This document shows positions 34,252 to 42,805 of a stretch of 64,000 bases of DNA, one piece after another. Each line of letters starts with the position of its first letter. Positions within the stretch are counted from its first letter, which is position 1. The notes beneath the pieces were generated by a model. The model did not search any database and was not told the DNA's origin. It worked only from the letters and a program-made list of their open reading frames with translations. The stretch is from Terriglobales bacterium (GTDB lineage: Bacteria > Acidobacteriota > Terriglobia > Bryobacterales > Bryobacteraceae), in NCBI GenBank assembly GCA_027485675.1, contig JAIXQP010000041.1:62001-126000 (forward strand), in the 5' to 3' direction. Position numbers and translations under genes: made by a program.

Positions 34252-35829
34252 TTGGCGGTGCTGCGTCTACTTTTCGTGTTCGCTCTGGGCCTCGCGCTGG
34301 GATCAGCCGAGGAGTCCGCGCGCAGCCTGGGCCGGCGCGCGGCGAAGGCGGAGAAGGCGGGACAGACAGCGGAGGCGATCCTTCTCTACAATCAGGCGGC
34401 GGCGAAGGACCCTCGGAACCGGAGCTACGCGGCCAAAAGCCGCAGCTTGACGGAACGGTCACTCCGGCAGAGCGCGCCTCCGGTTCCGGCCATTGCGGCG
34501 GCGCCGGCGCAGGAAGCCGGTTCGACCATTGCGGAGCAGGAGTTGCGCGAGGCGCAGCGGTTGCTCCCGCCGCCGGAGTTGGCTCTGGGCGGGGGGCCGT
34601 TTTCGTTTGCGCTGCGCGGCGAGCCGCGGGATGTGATTGAGCGGACGGCGCGGCAGTTAGGCCTTGCCGTCCAGTTCGACGACGACTTTGTGACGGGCGG
34701 CTCGCCGATCCGCCTGGCGGTGAGCGAGGCAACGGGTGCGGAGGTGTTGGACACGTTGGCGGCGGCGACGGGGGCGTTCTTTGTGCCGCTGCAGCCGAAG
34801 CGGATGCTGGTCGCCAAGGATACGGCGCAGAAGCGGCAGGAGTTGGAACCGATGGTGGCCGTCGTGCTGTCGTTGCCGGAGCCGGTGAGCGTGCAAGAGA
34901 TTCAGGAGCTGGCGCGGGCCGTGCAGCAGACGATGGAGCTCCAGAAGTTCGCCATCGATAATGGGCGGCGGCTGGTGCTGATGCGCGATCGGATTTCGAA
35001 GGTTCGGCCGGCGCAACAGATCTTCGAGCAGATGATGGGGGCGCGGCCCGCCATTGCGATTGAAGTGGAGGTCTACGAGATCCGGCGGAACCGGACGTTG
35101 AACGCCGGGACGCAACTGCCGACGTCGACGGAGATCTTCGCCGTGGCCGAGAATCCGGCGACCGGGGCGACTACGCGGCTGCCGGCGATTCCGCTCTCGT
35201 CGGCCCGCATCGTGGAGCCGCAACTGGCGATGACGCTGGGCGACGCCGCCGTGGTCGCCAACCTTCTCAAAACGGTGGGCAGCCAGGTGCAGCGGTCCGA
35301 GGTCCGGACGATGCACGGGATGCCGGCCCAGTTCGCCGTGGGCGAGCGGTACCCGATTCTGACCGCGGGTTTTTTTGGCGGCGAGGTGGGGGACAATGCG
35401 TTTCGGCCGCCTCCGACCTTCCAGTTCGAGAACCTGGGACTGACTCTGAAAGCGACGCCGTTTACCCATGGGTTGGGAGAGACGACGGTGGAGATTGAGG
35501 CGGAGTTCAAGGTGCTGACGGGGGCGCAGATCAACGGAATCCCGATTCTGGCGAACCGGAAGTTCACCTCGACCGCCCGGCTCATGAATGGAGAGTGGGC
35601 GATGCTGTCCGGAGTGGGCAGCGCAACGCGGACGTTGACGAAGGCGGGACCGGCGGGATTGATCCAGATTCCCTGGGTCGGGGCGCTCTTTCGCCGGAAC
35701 TCAGTCGAACTGGACGAGTCGGAGACCGTAGTTCTGCTGCGGCCGCGGCTGCTGGGATTGCCGCCGAGTGAAGGCCTGACGCGCGAGATTCGGCTGGGCA
35801 GCGAGACGCACCCGCGAATTCCGCACTAG
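34252..35829 (+). CDS. Secretin-like (GspD/PilQ type) outer-membrane protein, signal peptide at N-terminus
   Basis: An exported protein of about 525 residues. The start is uncertain: TTG 34252 or GTG 34258 gives a clean signal peptide (VLRLLFVFALGLALGSAEES), while ATG 34159 is preceded by GAGG but would put 30 odd residues before the signal and overlap the divergent ATPase gene. After a short repeat-like region (AEKAGQTAEAILLYNQAAAKDP) the middle has an N-domain-like part with QLGLAVQFDDDFV. The C-terminal 250 residues match a secretin core: VEVYEIRRNRTLNAG, FENLGLTLKATPF, NGEWAMLSGVG, and PWVGALFRRNS with ESETVVLLRPRLL. No pilus or type II genes are adjacent, so the substrate is unknown. Confidence 0.85.
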   Translation: MAVLRLLFVFALGLALGSAEESARSLGRRAAKAEKAGQTAEAILLYNQAAAKDPRNRSYAAKSRSLTERSLRQSAPPVPAIAAAPAQEAGSTIAEQELREAQRLLPPPELALGGGPFSFALRGEPRDVIERTARQLGLAVQFDDDFVTGGSPIRLAVSEATGAEVLDTLAAATGAFFVPLQPKRMLVAKDTAQKRQELEPMVAVVLSLPEPVSVQEIQELARAVQQTMELQKFAIDNGRRLVLMRDRISKVRPAQQIFEQMMGARPAIAIEVEVYEIRRNRTLNAGTQLPTSTEIFAVAENPATGATTRLPAIPLSSARIVEPQLAMTLGDAAVVANLLKTVGSQVQRSEVRTMHGMPAQFAVGERYPILTAGFFGGEVGDNAFRPPPTFQFENLGLTLKATPFTHGLGETTVEIEAEFKVLTGAQINGIPILANRKFTSTARLMNGEWAMLSGVGSATRTLTKAGPAGLIQIPWVGALFRRNSVELDESETVVLLRPRLLGLPPSEGLTREIRLGSETHPRIPH

Positions 35830-35849
35830 CGGGTTGCTACAGTTGTTGC

Positions 35850-36647
35850 GTGCGAAATGTAGCGGCTTTGTCTCGGATCCGCCCCTCCGGTCCATCGTTG
35901 TTGACGGGATTCGTTACCAACTTCTTCGATACGCTCGGCATCGGGTCCTTCGCCACCACGACCTCGATCTTTCAGTTCACCCGCATGGTTCCGGATCAAT
36001 GGATTCCCGGGACGTTAAACGTTGGCCATACGATTCCCACGGTTTTCCAGGCCCTGCTGTACATTACCGTGATTGCAGTGGAACTGCGGACGCTGCTGCT
36101 CATGGTCGCCGGCGCGATCGTGGGCGCCTGGATCGGCGCCGGAGTCGTCGCTCGAATGCCGAAACGAAAGGTGCAGAACGGAGTTGGCGGGGCGCTGCTG
36201 GTGGCGTTTGTCGTGCTGCTGATGCGCCAACTCGATTGGTTCCCGTCCGGCGGCGACGCGCTGGGGCTCTCCGGGGGCAAGCTGATTGCCGCGGTGACGT
36301 TCAATTTTCTGTTCGGCGCCATCAGTACTTTGGGGATCGGATTCTATGCACCGTGCATGACCGTGGTGGGGTTGCTGGGGATGAACCCGATTGCGGCCTT
36401 TCCCATCATGATGGGCTCCTCGGCCTGCCTGATGCCGGTGGCCAGTTCGCAGTTCATTCGCTCTGGCGCCTATGTGCCGGCCGTCGCGGCGGGTTTGACG
36501 ATCGGTGGCCTCGCCGGGGTCCCGCTGGCGGCTTTTGTCGTGAAGAGCATGCCGCTCGAGGTGGCGCGATGGTTCGTCATGGCGGTCGTGCTGTACTCGG
36601 CGGTCCGCATACTCCATTCGGCATATACTGAGAGGCACTCCGCATGA
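35850..36647 (+). CDS. Sulfite exporter TauE/SafE family membrane protein
   Basis: A 265-residue multi-pass membrane protein, starting at GTG 35850, of the TauE/SafE family, which exports small sulfur-containing or organic anions. The N-terminus [19 protein letters not shown] and the mirrored [18 protein letters not shown] are the paired half-repeat motifs of the family, indicating an inverted two-repeat fold with about eight spans. It overlaps the enolase-superfamily gene by four bases (ATGA), so the two are made together, which hints that this carrier moves a compound handled by that enzyme. Confidence 0.87.
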   Translation: MRNVAALSRIRPSGPSLLTGFVTNFFDTLGIGSFATTTSIFQFTRMVPDQWIPGTLNVGHTIPTVFQALLYITVIAVELRTLLLMVAGAIVGAWIGAGVVARMPKRKVQNGVGGALLVAFVVLLMRQLDWFPSGGDALGLSGGKLIAAVTFNFLFGAISTLGIGFYAPCMTVVGLLGMNPIAAFPIMMGSSACLMPVASSQFIRSGAYVPAVAAGLTIGGLAGVPLAAFVVKSMPLEVARWFVMAVVLYSAVRILHSAYTERHSA

Positions 36648-37750
36648 AAATTACTGGGATTCGAGCGTATCGGGTGGAATTGCCCCTGCACGAAGGCAGC
36701 TATAAGTGGTCCGGGGGGAACTCGGTGGAGGTTTTCGATTCGACGGTGGTGGCCGTCGAGACGGACGCCGGAATCAGCGGCTACGGGGAGGTTTGCCCGT
36801 TGGGCGCCGCCTATCTAGCCGCCTACGCGAACGGCGCCCGGACCGGATTGCGCGAACTGGCCCCTGGCTTGATTGGCGCGGACCCGACGGAGCTCGGAAC
36901 GCTGAACCGCCGGATGGACCAACTGATGCGAGGGCATCCGTATGTGAAGTCCGCCATCGACATGGCCTGCTGGGACATTCTCGGGAAGGTGTCCGGGCAA
37001 CCGGTGGCGACCTTGCTCGGGGGCCGCTACGGGGCCGATTTTCCCCTCTATCGCGCCATTTCGCAGGACACGCCGGAGCGCATGGCATCGAACGTGGCGG
37101 GCTACCGCGCCGAAGGGTATACGAAGTTTCAACTGAAGGTGGGCGGGGATCCGGACGTGGATATCGAGCGGATCCGCGCGGTGGCCGCCGAGATGCAGCG
37201 GGGCGATGTGCTGGTGGCGGACGCGAATACGGGTTGGCGGCAGCACGAGGCGGTGAGGATTGCGCACGCGGTGCGGGACGTGGATGTCTACATCGAACAG
37301 CCGTGCCTGTCCTATGCCGAGTGCCTGGCGGTGCGGCGCCATACGGACCGGCCGTTCGTGCTGGACGAGGTGATCGACGATCTGGCGGCGGTGCTGCGGG
37401 GCGTTTCCGATCAGGCGATGGACGTGATTAACCTGAAGATCTCGAAGGTAGGCGGATTGACGAAGGCGCGGCAGATTCGCGACCTGTGCGTGTCGCTGGG
37501 GATCGCGATGACGATTGAGGACACCTGGGGCGGCGACATCATCACGGCGGCGATTGCGCACCTGGCGCACAGTACGCCTCCCGAGTTTCTTTTCACCGCG
37601 ACGGACTTCAACAGTTACGTGACGGTGAGCAATGCCGAGGGCGCGCCGCAGCGGGCAGCGGGGCGGTTAGCGGCTTCCGGGGAGTCGGGCCTGGGGGTGA
37701 CGCCGCGTTGGGACGTGTTATGCGAACCGGTCTTCTCTGTTGGGGTCTGA
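36644..37750 (+). CDS. Enolase-superfamily enzyme (mandelate racemase / muconate lactonizing type)
   Basis: A 368-residue enzyme that abstracts a proton next to a carboxylate. The N-terminal cap contains [20 protein letters not shown], a pattern I associate with hydroxyproline-type racemases and dehydratases. In the barrel, [12 protein letters not shown] holds the catalytic Lys strand (QLK where many relatives read KxK), metal ligands follow in [14 protein letters not shown] and VLDEVIDD, and the opposite Lys lies in [11 protein letters not shown] cis-3-hydroxyproline dehydratase or betaine epimerase is possible, but I would not assign a substrate. Translationally coupled to the TauE/SafE gene. 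Confidence 0.88.
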   Translation: MKITGIRAYRVELPLHEGSYKWSGGNSVEVFDSTVVAVETDAGISGYGEVCPLGAAYLAAYANGARTGLRELAPGLIGADPTELGTLNRRMDQLMRGHPYVKSAIDMACWDILGKVSGQPVATLLGGRYGADFPLYRAISQDTPERMASNVAGYRAEGYTKFQLKVGGDPDVDIERIRAVAAEMQRGDVLVADANTGWRQHEAVRIAHAVRDVDVYIEQPCLSYAECLAVRRHTDRPFVLDEVIDDLAAVLRGVSDQAMDVINLKISKVGGLTKARQIRDLCVSLGIAMTIEDTWGGDIITAAIAHLAHSTPPEFLFTATDFNSYVTVSNAEGAPQRAAGRLAASGESGLGVTPRWDVLCEPVFSVGV

Positions 37751-38460
37751 TGGCGCTGGGCCTGGCTGCTGGGATGCAGGCGCAGGTGACGGTCCTTCGT
37801 TCCAAAACCATCACCTGCTGCGAGGAGGGCTTCTCGTTAGCTGGGGTGGTGCGTCGTGCCGAAGAAGCCATCGAGTCCCTGGGACTTCCCGGCCGCCAGG
37901 CGGTTCACTTCGTATCGATCATTCCAACGGATCGGACGCTAGAGTTCCAGATTGGGGGGAGTACGGGCGATTATCCCCGGGATCGCTGTTCAGCGGTAGC
38001 CCGTAGGATCCGAAAGGCCAGCAGTCATGCCGTCCTCATGCTGAGTCCGCTGGGCGCGGCAGTTCACTATTGGGATGCGGAGACGCAGCAGGCCCAGTAT
38101 CGGATCCTCCAGGGCCACGATGTTTTCCGCGAGGAGATTGAAGGAGGTCGCATCGCTTGGATTGACCAAGGGGGCGACGGCAGGATCAAGGTGTACCTGG
38201 TGGTGAGCCGCTCGATTCCCCCGGCGGGTTATGCGATGCTCGCACGGCGGACCATGGACCGCTTGGGAATCGAGCGCGCGACCGTACTCCTCCGGGTCGA
38301 CCCGCACTATTGGATGGATCGGTGTGATCCTGCCTCGATCCCCTTGCAGTGGCGGCCGCCTTTCCTGACCGATGCGCCAATCATTTCGCCGGAGATCGTC
38401 GTCTGTGCGATTGAAGCGGGCCAGCCTGACCCGGATTGTCGATCCCGCCGCGGCCGCTGA
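37720..38460 (+). CDS. Exported protein of unknown function
   Basis: A 246-residue protein that I do not recognise. The start at ATG 37720 gives a signal peptide ([18 protein letters not shown], cleavage near AQA) and overlaps the enolase-superfamily gene by 31 bases; ATG 37750, inside TGATG, is the other possible start but would leave a poor signal. The mature part has paired Cys (TITCCEEGF), a repeated aromatic [13 protein letters not shown] region and a C-terminal [13 protein letters not shown]. It has no enzyme motif known to me. It is probably periplasmic and may be co-transcribed with the two genes before it. Confidence 0.72.
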   Translation: MRTGLLCWGLMALGLAAGMQAQVTVLRSKTITCCEEGFSLAGVVRRAEEAIESLGLPGRQAVHFVSIIPTDRTLEFQIGGSTGDYPRDRCSAVARRIRKASSHAVLMLSPLGAAVHYWDAETQQAQYRILQGHDVFREEIEGGRIAWIDQGGDGRIKVYLVVSRSIPPAGYAMLARRTMDRLGIERATVLLRVDPHYWMDRCDPASIPLQWRPPFLTDAPIISPEIVVCAIEAGQPDPDCRSRRGR

Positions 38461-38492
38461 CCCGGCCGCCTCCGCGAACCGGCAGGAACCAC

Positions 38493-39263
38493 TTAGCCGA
38501 GAGCCTCGGCGACACCGTCCCAGAGTGCGACCCGCGCCGCCAGCGCCCGGCAGGCGGCCGCTTCCGCCTCCTGCTGGCGCACCGGGTCGTCACCACAAAG
38601 TTCGGCCAGCAACGCGCGTGCCATCGGACCATGCGAATCCGCGTCGACCGCGATGTGGCGATCGAGGTAGTAGAAGAACTGCGGGTAGTCCTGCCGGTGC
38701 ATCGCGCACTCCGCCGTCACCCGAAGAAACATCTCCGGGACCAGATCCTCCCGCGTCAGCGTAAACACGGCGGCAATCTCATGCAGTTGACCATGGCGGA
38801 GGATCGAAAACGTCGTCTCGACGAATTGAACCACCGACGGCGGAGCCCCGCAGTCCACCAGCGCCGCCGAAATCGGCTGCCCGGCGCCGAGACGGGCGAG
38901 AAAGTCATCGATCCAAACCGTGGGCGCACCGATCTCGGCCATGGCCCCGCGGTAGAGTTCATAGTGACTGCAGTAGCCGCCCGGCGTCTCGTCGGACTCC
39001 TCCCCGAGCACGATTTCATTGATCAGCCGGGCCGCGCCGGGACGAGGCGAAGGCCTCCACGGCACCGTCACGCAGGTCAGTTCCTGCTGAAGTCGCTTCA
39101 ACAGGCTCATGAAGTCCCAGACGGCAAACACATGATGCGCCGTAAACAGGCCCAGGGCCGCCGGGGTGCGGACGGCAGAGTATACGCGGTGTTCTTCGAT
39201 CTGGCGCCGAAGCTCGGCCAAGGTGGGCGACACCGCGGGGTGGACTTCAAGAGTGAGAGACAT
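38493..39263 (-). CDS. DUF3050 family protein (haem-oxygenase-like fold expected)
   Basis: A 256-residue cytoplasmic protein of the DUF3050 family, helical and, from what I recall, related to the haem-oxygenase-like fold. Typical parts are LTAHHVFAVWDFMSLLKRLQ-like (residues 35-60), the His-rich FSILRHGQLHEIAAVFT, and YYLDRHIAVDADSHGPMA, a D-x-H type cluster that could hold metal. The start is ATG 39263 behind GGGAG. It faces the DUF4198 gene across 173 bases carrying a Fur-box-like site, so iron or another metal may control it. Its reaction is unknown; a diiron oxidase role is speculative. Confidence 0.83.
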   Translation of the reverse strand: MSLTLEVHPAVSPTLAELRRQIEEHRVYSAVRTPAALGLFTAHHVFAVWDFMSLLKRLQQELTCVTVPWRPSPRPGAARLINEIVLGEESDETPGGYCSHYELYRGAMAEIGAPTVWIDDFLARLGAGQPISAALVDCGAPPSVVQFVETTFSILRHGQLHEIAAVFTLTREDLVPEMFLRVTAECAMHRQDYPQFFYYLDRHIAVDADSHGPMARALLAELCGDDPVRQQEAEAAACRALAARVALWDGVAEALG

Positions 39264-39356
39264 AGTCTGTACTCCCTTGGATGAAATTCCCGCCGCGAGG
39301 ACGCAAAAGCCGAGGTTTCGGCCGGAAAACAGCGCGCCTCTGCCCACCTTTTCGTC

Positions 39357-39376
39357 GATATGATATTATCATTATC
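39357..39376. promoter_or_regulatory. Fur-box-like operator between DUF3050 and DUF4198 genes
   Basis: Read on the minus strand from 39376 the site begins with two perfect GATAAT hexamers (GATAATGATAAT, 12 of 12 to the Fur consensus) followed by ATCATATC, close to the third inverted hexamer ATTATC. It lies in the 173-base gap between divergent starts at 39263 and 39437, in a very AT-rich patch. Related regulators (Zur, Nur, PerR) use similar boxes, so the metal is not settled. Confidence 0.6.
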
Positions 39377-39436
39377 GTTAGAGCCGGAGTTGCCCAGTAG
39401 CCAGCGCGCTTCCGGTTTTGATTGAGACCCACTCCC

Positions 39437-40201
39437 ATGCAGAAGACACTCTTTACCACCACCTTTCTCGTGCTTACCGCGGCCTCCCTGCAGGCCCACT
39501 GGCCTTGGCTCGAACCCGGCGCCGCGGCCGAGCCGGCCCGCGCCTATTTCGGCGTCTATCCGGCCGAGCGCATGAGTGGCGCGCAGGTGACCGCCATGAA
39601 GGCGGCCCGCTTCTGGAGCGTCGATGCCAAGGGGGCTTTCGCGCCGCTGGCCCCGCAGGCGGAGAGCAACGCGCTGCAACTCGGCGCGCACGAGGGGGTG
39701 ATCATGAGCTATCCCTTTGGGGTATATGCGGGCCACGGCCCGGCTTCGTTGATTATCTTCTCGGCGAAAGCGTTCCGCGGCAAGCTCGCCACCAGCAGTC
39801 CGGAGGTGTTGCCGCTGGACATCCTGCCCGTCTCGAACGGGCCGGTGCAACGCGGCAAGGCCTCGACGTTCCGGCTGCTCCGCAACGGCAAGCCCCTGGC
39901 GGCGGCCACGGTGGTGGCCTATACGGCGGAGCAAGGGGCGGCCCACACCGCGGCGATGAAAGCGGCCAAGGCGGCCGGGCACGATCACGCTCATGAGGCC
40001 AAGAAGGAGAGCAGCGGCGAGATGCCTGCGAACGCGCTGAAGGCCACCACGAACGCCCAAGGCGAGTTCACACTGACGGTGCCCAGCGCCGGCGCTTACC
40101 AGATGCACGTCTCGGTTCGCGAAGCGACGCCGGGCACGCACAACGGCAAGGCCTACGAGACGGTCACTTTGGTATCGACCTTTCGCTTTGACGTTCGGTA
40201 G
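39437..40201 (+). CDS. DUF4198 domain protein, exported, His-containing
   Basis: A 254-residue protein with a signal peptide (MQKTLFTTTFLVLTAASLQA) followed by HWPWLEP, the usual DUF4198 start after cleavage. The rest is beta-rich, with FGVYPAERMS, VIMSYPFGVYAGHGPASL and TNAQGEFTLTVPSAGAYQMHV. A His-rich loop, GHDHAHEAKK, could bind metal. DUF4198 proteins have been annotated as associated with nickel or other metal uptake. The Fur-box-like site upstream supports metal control. Its last 38 bases overlap the convergent S9 peptidase gene. Periplasmic; function unproven. Confidence 0.85.
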   Translation: MQKTLFTTTFLVLTAASLQAHWPWLEPGAAAEPARAYFGVYPAERMSGAQVTAMKAARFWSVDAKGAFAPLAPQAESNALQLGAHEGVIMSYPFGVYAGHGPASLIIFSAKAFRGKLATSSPEVLPLDILPVSNGPVQRGKASTFRLLRNGKPLAAATVVAYTAEQGAAHTAAMKAAKAAGHDHAHEAKKESSGEMPANALKATTNAQGEFTLTVPSAGAYQMHVSVREATPGTHNGKAYETVTLVSTFRFDVR

Positions 40202-42116
40202 TGAGGTAGCGATCCATCCAGCCGGCGACGCGGCGCAGCATATCGAGCTGGTGCTTCGGCTCGGAGAAGCTGTGGCCCTCGCGCGGGTAGCGGACGAAGG
40301 TAGCGGGTACACCGCGCTGGCGGAGCGCGGTGTACATCTCCTCGGCCTGGGTGATGTGCACGTCGTTGTCGTTCTCGCCATGGAGCAGCAGCGCCGGCGT
40401 GCGGACGTTCTTCACGTGCGCCAGCGGGGAGCGCTGCCAGAGCGTCTCGAAGTTGTTGCCCTCCCACGGAAAGCCGTTGAACTCGGCGTGGACCAGGTCC
40501 TGGTAGAGCGAGGTGCTGTAGAAGCTGATCAGATTCGACAGGCTCGCAATCGGCGCCGCGGCGCGGAAGCGGTTGGTCTGCGTGATCACCCAGTTCGTCA
40601 TGTAGCCGCCGTAGCTCGCGCCCATCACGCCCAGGCGATTCGGGTCCACTTCCGGATGGCGGCGCAGGATCTCGTCAACCGCGGCCATCAGGTCGCGGTA
40701 GTCGCCGCCGCCCCAATCGTTGATACAGCCGTCGGCGAACTTCTGCCCGTAGCCGGAGGAGCCGCGCGGGTTGACCGCCAGGACGGCGTAGCCGCGCGCG
40801 GCATAGAACTGCGTGGCGCCGCTGAAGCCGTAGCTGTGCGTACTGTGGGGGCCGCCGTGGATGTTGAGAATCAGCGGCCATTTGCCGGTGCGATCGAGCG
40901 GCGGGTAGAAGAAGGCCTCCACCTCCGTGCGGTCGAAGCTCGAGAAGCGGATGGTTTCCGGCTCGACGAACCGCCAAAGCTTGGCGGCCTCCGCGGCGTA
41001 TGTCGTCAGGGTGGAGACCGCGCCGGTGGCCGGGATCCGGATCAGGTCGGCGGGTTTGGCCGGTTCGCTGCGCAGAGCGTAGAGGTCGCCATTAGCGGCG
41101 ACCTGCAGGCCGGAGACAAACACCTTGCCGGTGACTAACGGCTGCGCGGCACCCGGGGCGAGGGTGCTGCGATAGGGGAGTTGGCTGCCGTGGTCGGCGA
41201 CGAGGTAGACCACGGCGCGGCTGTCCGGCATCCAGTGAAGGGCGGTGCAGCGGCGGTCGAGCGCGCGATTGAGTTCGCGGGGTGGGCCGCCCGCGTGGGG
41301 GACGACCCAGACGTGGGTATCTTCGGCGACGCTATCGATGGTGGTGAGGGGGCGCGTGGTGGCGCGATAGGCGATCCACTGGCCATCGGGAGAGATGCTC
41401 GGCTCCATCTCGACGCCGGGGGTGGCGACGAGGGTGCGCGTGGCGCCGGTGGCGGGGTGGACGGCGTAGAGGTCGTAGTTGTGGTTGGCGTCGGGATCGG
41501 GGGTGGGATTGGCGAGATAGACGATCTCCGGCCCGGCGCCCCAGGCGACGGAGTGGGCGTCGCGATCGGCGGGGGTGATTGCGCGGGGCGGGGAATCGGC
41601 GGCGGCTTCGACGACGAAGACGCGGGAGCGCCGGTTGTCGGAGATGGCGGTGCGGGATTTGTATTGGATGCGATCGATGACGAGGGGGTCCGGGATAGGG
41701 GGAGGCGGTTCGAGGGTGCCGGTGAAGGCGAGGCGATCGCCGGCGGGAGACCAGGCGAGGCGGCTGCCGGCGGCGGCGAGGTAGGCGTTGGGGGTGTAGA
41801 GGGTGCAGACGGCGCGGATGGCGCCGGTGGCGCTGGTGGTGGCGTAGAGGATGGTTTTGCCAGCTTCGGTGCGGAGGAAGGCGACACGGCGGCCGTCGCG
41901 GCTCCAGGTGACGTGTATCGCTCCGGAGGGATCAAACGGAAGCTTGCCGCGGAGGGGGATCCAGTTGGTAGAGGAGGTGGCGACGGCGAGGGCGGAGGCG
42001 TCGGGCGAGGCGAGAAAGGCGGAGACCTGGGGTACGGCGATGGCGTCTTCGGCGGTGAGGGGAGATTGGGCGGGGAGGAGGGAGGCGGCGAGGAGGAGTA
42101 GGAGAGCGGGTTTCAT
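40164..42116 (-). CDS. S9 family prolyl-oligopeptidase-type peptidase, exported
   Basis: A 650-residue serine peptidase of the dipeptidyl/acylaminoacyl peptidase class. The start is ATG 42116 with signal MKPALLLLLAASLLPA; the frame is open to 42233 but the extra part has no export signal. An N-terminal WD/propeller-like part (FDPSGAIHVTWSRDGRRVAF, PSISPDGQWIAYRATT) precedes the alpha/beta hydrolase domain. Its triad is Ser501 in GVMGASYGGYMTNW, Asp in LLHGENDNDVHI and His in YPREGHSFSEP. It cleaves short peptides, often outside the cytoplasm. It is the first gene to the left of the decayed hicBA region. Confidence 0.93.
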   Translation of the reverse strand: MKPALLLLLAASLLPAQSPLTAEDAIAVPQVSAFLASPDASALAVATSSTNWIPLRGKLPFDPSGAIHVTWSRDGRRVAFLRTEAGKTILYATTSATGAIRAVCTLYTPNAYLAAAGSRLAWSPAGDRLAFTGTLEPPPPIPDPLVIDRIQYKSRTAISDNRRSRVFVVEAAADSPPRAITPADRDAHSVAWGAGPEIVYLANPTPDPDANHNYDLYAVHPATGATRTLVATPGVEMEPSISPDGQWIAYRATTRPLTTIDSVAEDTHVWVVPHAGGPPRELNRALDRRCTALHWMPDSRAVVYLVADHGSQLPYRSTLAPGAAQPLVTGKVFVSGLQVAANGDLYALRSEPAKPADLIRIPATGAVSTLTTYAAEAAKLWRFVEPETIRFSSFDRTEVEAFFYPPLDRTGKWPLILNIHGGPHSTHSYGFSGATQFYAARGYAVLAVNPRGSSGYGQKFADGCINDWGGGDYRDLMAAVDEILRRHPEVDPNRLGVMGASYGGYMTNWVITQTNRFRAAAPIASLSNLISFYSTSLYQDLVHAEFNGFPWEGNNFETLWQRSPLAHVKNVRTPALLLHGENDNDVHITQAEEMYTALRQRGVPATFVRYPREGHSFSEPKHQLDMLRRVAGWMDRYLTTERQSERSIPK

Positions 42117-42324
42117 GGAATGGAGCCAGTATATCGAGGGGATGACTTGGCGGCTCGGCCGAACTTGGTGTGCCTTGGGGTGAGGCGTACACCGCTTTGC
42201 ACATCCGCGTCGAGGCTGACGATCAGTCGCCATAACCAGGCTTGGATTCCCAGTGTTGCGCGCTTGGACGCCTGGTTCCGTTGCGTGTCTCCGACTATTC
42301 AGAGCATTCGATTATGCTGGTCCC
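42117..42324. other. Intergenic stretch beside the hicBA remnant
   Basis: This 208-base gap between the S9 peptidase start and the hicB-like remnant shows no gene, tRNA or clear promoter. Its composition is less GC-rich and less skewed than its neighbours, fitting decayed or foreign DNA. Another 73 bases, 42733-42805, between the hicA remnant and the lysC stop are equally featureless. Confidence 0.5.
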
Positions 42325-42540
42325 ATGGAGCTGATCTTCGAGATTCGCGATGCGGAAGAGGGTGGCTATTAAGCTCGCGCACTAGGCCATGGAATTTTCA
42401 CTGAAGGGGATAACTGGGACGAACTGAGGGCAAACTTGCTTGAGGCGGTTTCGCTGCATTTTGAAGATGCTGCAACGAGGCCCAGGCTTGTTCAAATGCG
42501 CTACGTCAAGGACGAGCTAATCCCTCTGGAAGCCGCGTGA
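42325..42540 (+). pseudogene. hicB: hicB-like antitoxin remnant with in-frame stop
   Basis: The frame from ATG 42325 reads MELIFEIRDAEEGGY, then TAA at 42370-42372, then continues uninterrupted as ARALGHGIFTEGDNWDELRA and so on to TGA at 42538-42540, in all 72 codons including both stops. The pattern (EGGY-x-ARALG, IFTEGDNWDEL, DELIPL) is that of small HicB-family antitoxins. One substitution has broken the gene at codon 16. It overlaps the hicA-like remnant by four bases (GTGA), as intact hicBA pairs often do. Probably silent unless another start gives a shorter product. Confidence 0.82.
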
Positions 42541-42732
42541 AGTTGCCCCGTGGCGTGTCCGGCGAACGTCTCATTCGTGTCCGGCTCTGCAATCGTTCGG
42601 AAGAGCGGAAGCCATGTCCGTCTTCAACATGACGGACCACCATCCCATAGTGTGACCGTCCCGCTTCACAATCCGCTGAAGTGCGGTCAACCACAGTGGA
42701 CGCTCTGGCTCAGGAACTCTGACCAATGCTGA
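42537..42732 (+). pseudogene. hicA: hicA-like toxin remnant, frameshifted
   Basis: From GTG 42537 one frame reads KLPRGVSGERLIRV, the classic HicA N-terminus, and then goes out of phase. The rest of the family pattern appears in another frame: IVRKSGSHVRLQHDGPP and HSVTVPLHNPLK, with the catalytic His in GSHVRL. At least one frameshift near 42580-42600 separates the halves, and the C-terminus is also altered. The right boundary is approximate. HicA is an mRNA interferase; this copy cannot make a full product. Confidence 0.75.
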
Positions 42733-42805
42733 TTGGTGCGAGTTGTCAAGAAGCGAAACTCCGATAAGTTAGTTTCGCTGGTGATCGCGGTAGCGCCCGG
42801 GCCGG

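Noticed and set aside
42370-42372. TAA in hicB as a recoded or read-through codon
   Set aside because: TAA is not known to be recoded in this kind of bacterium, and the partner hicA is frameshifted as well, so decay is the simpler reading.
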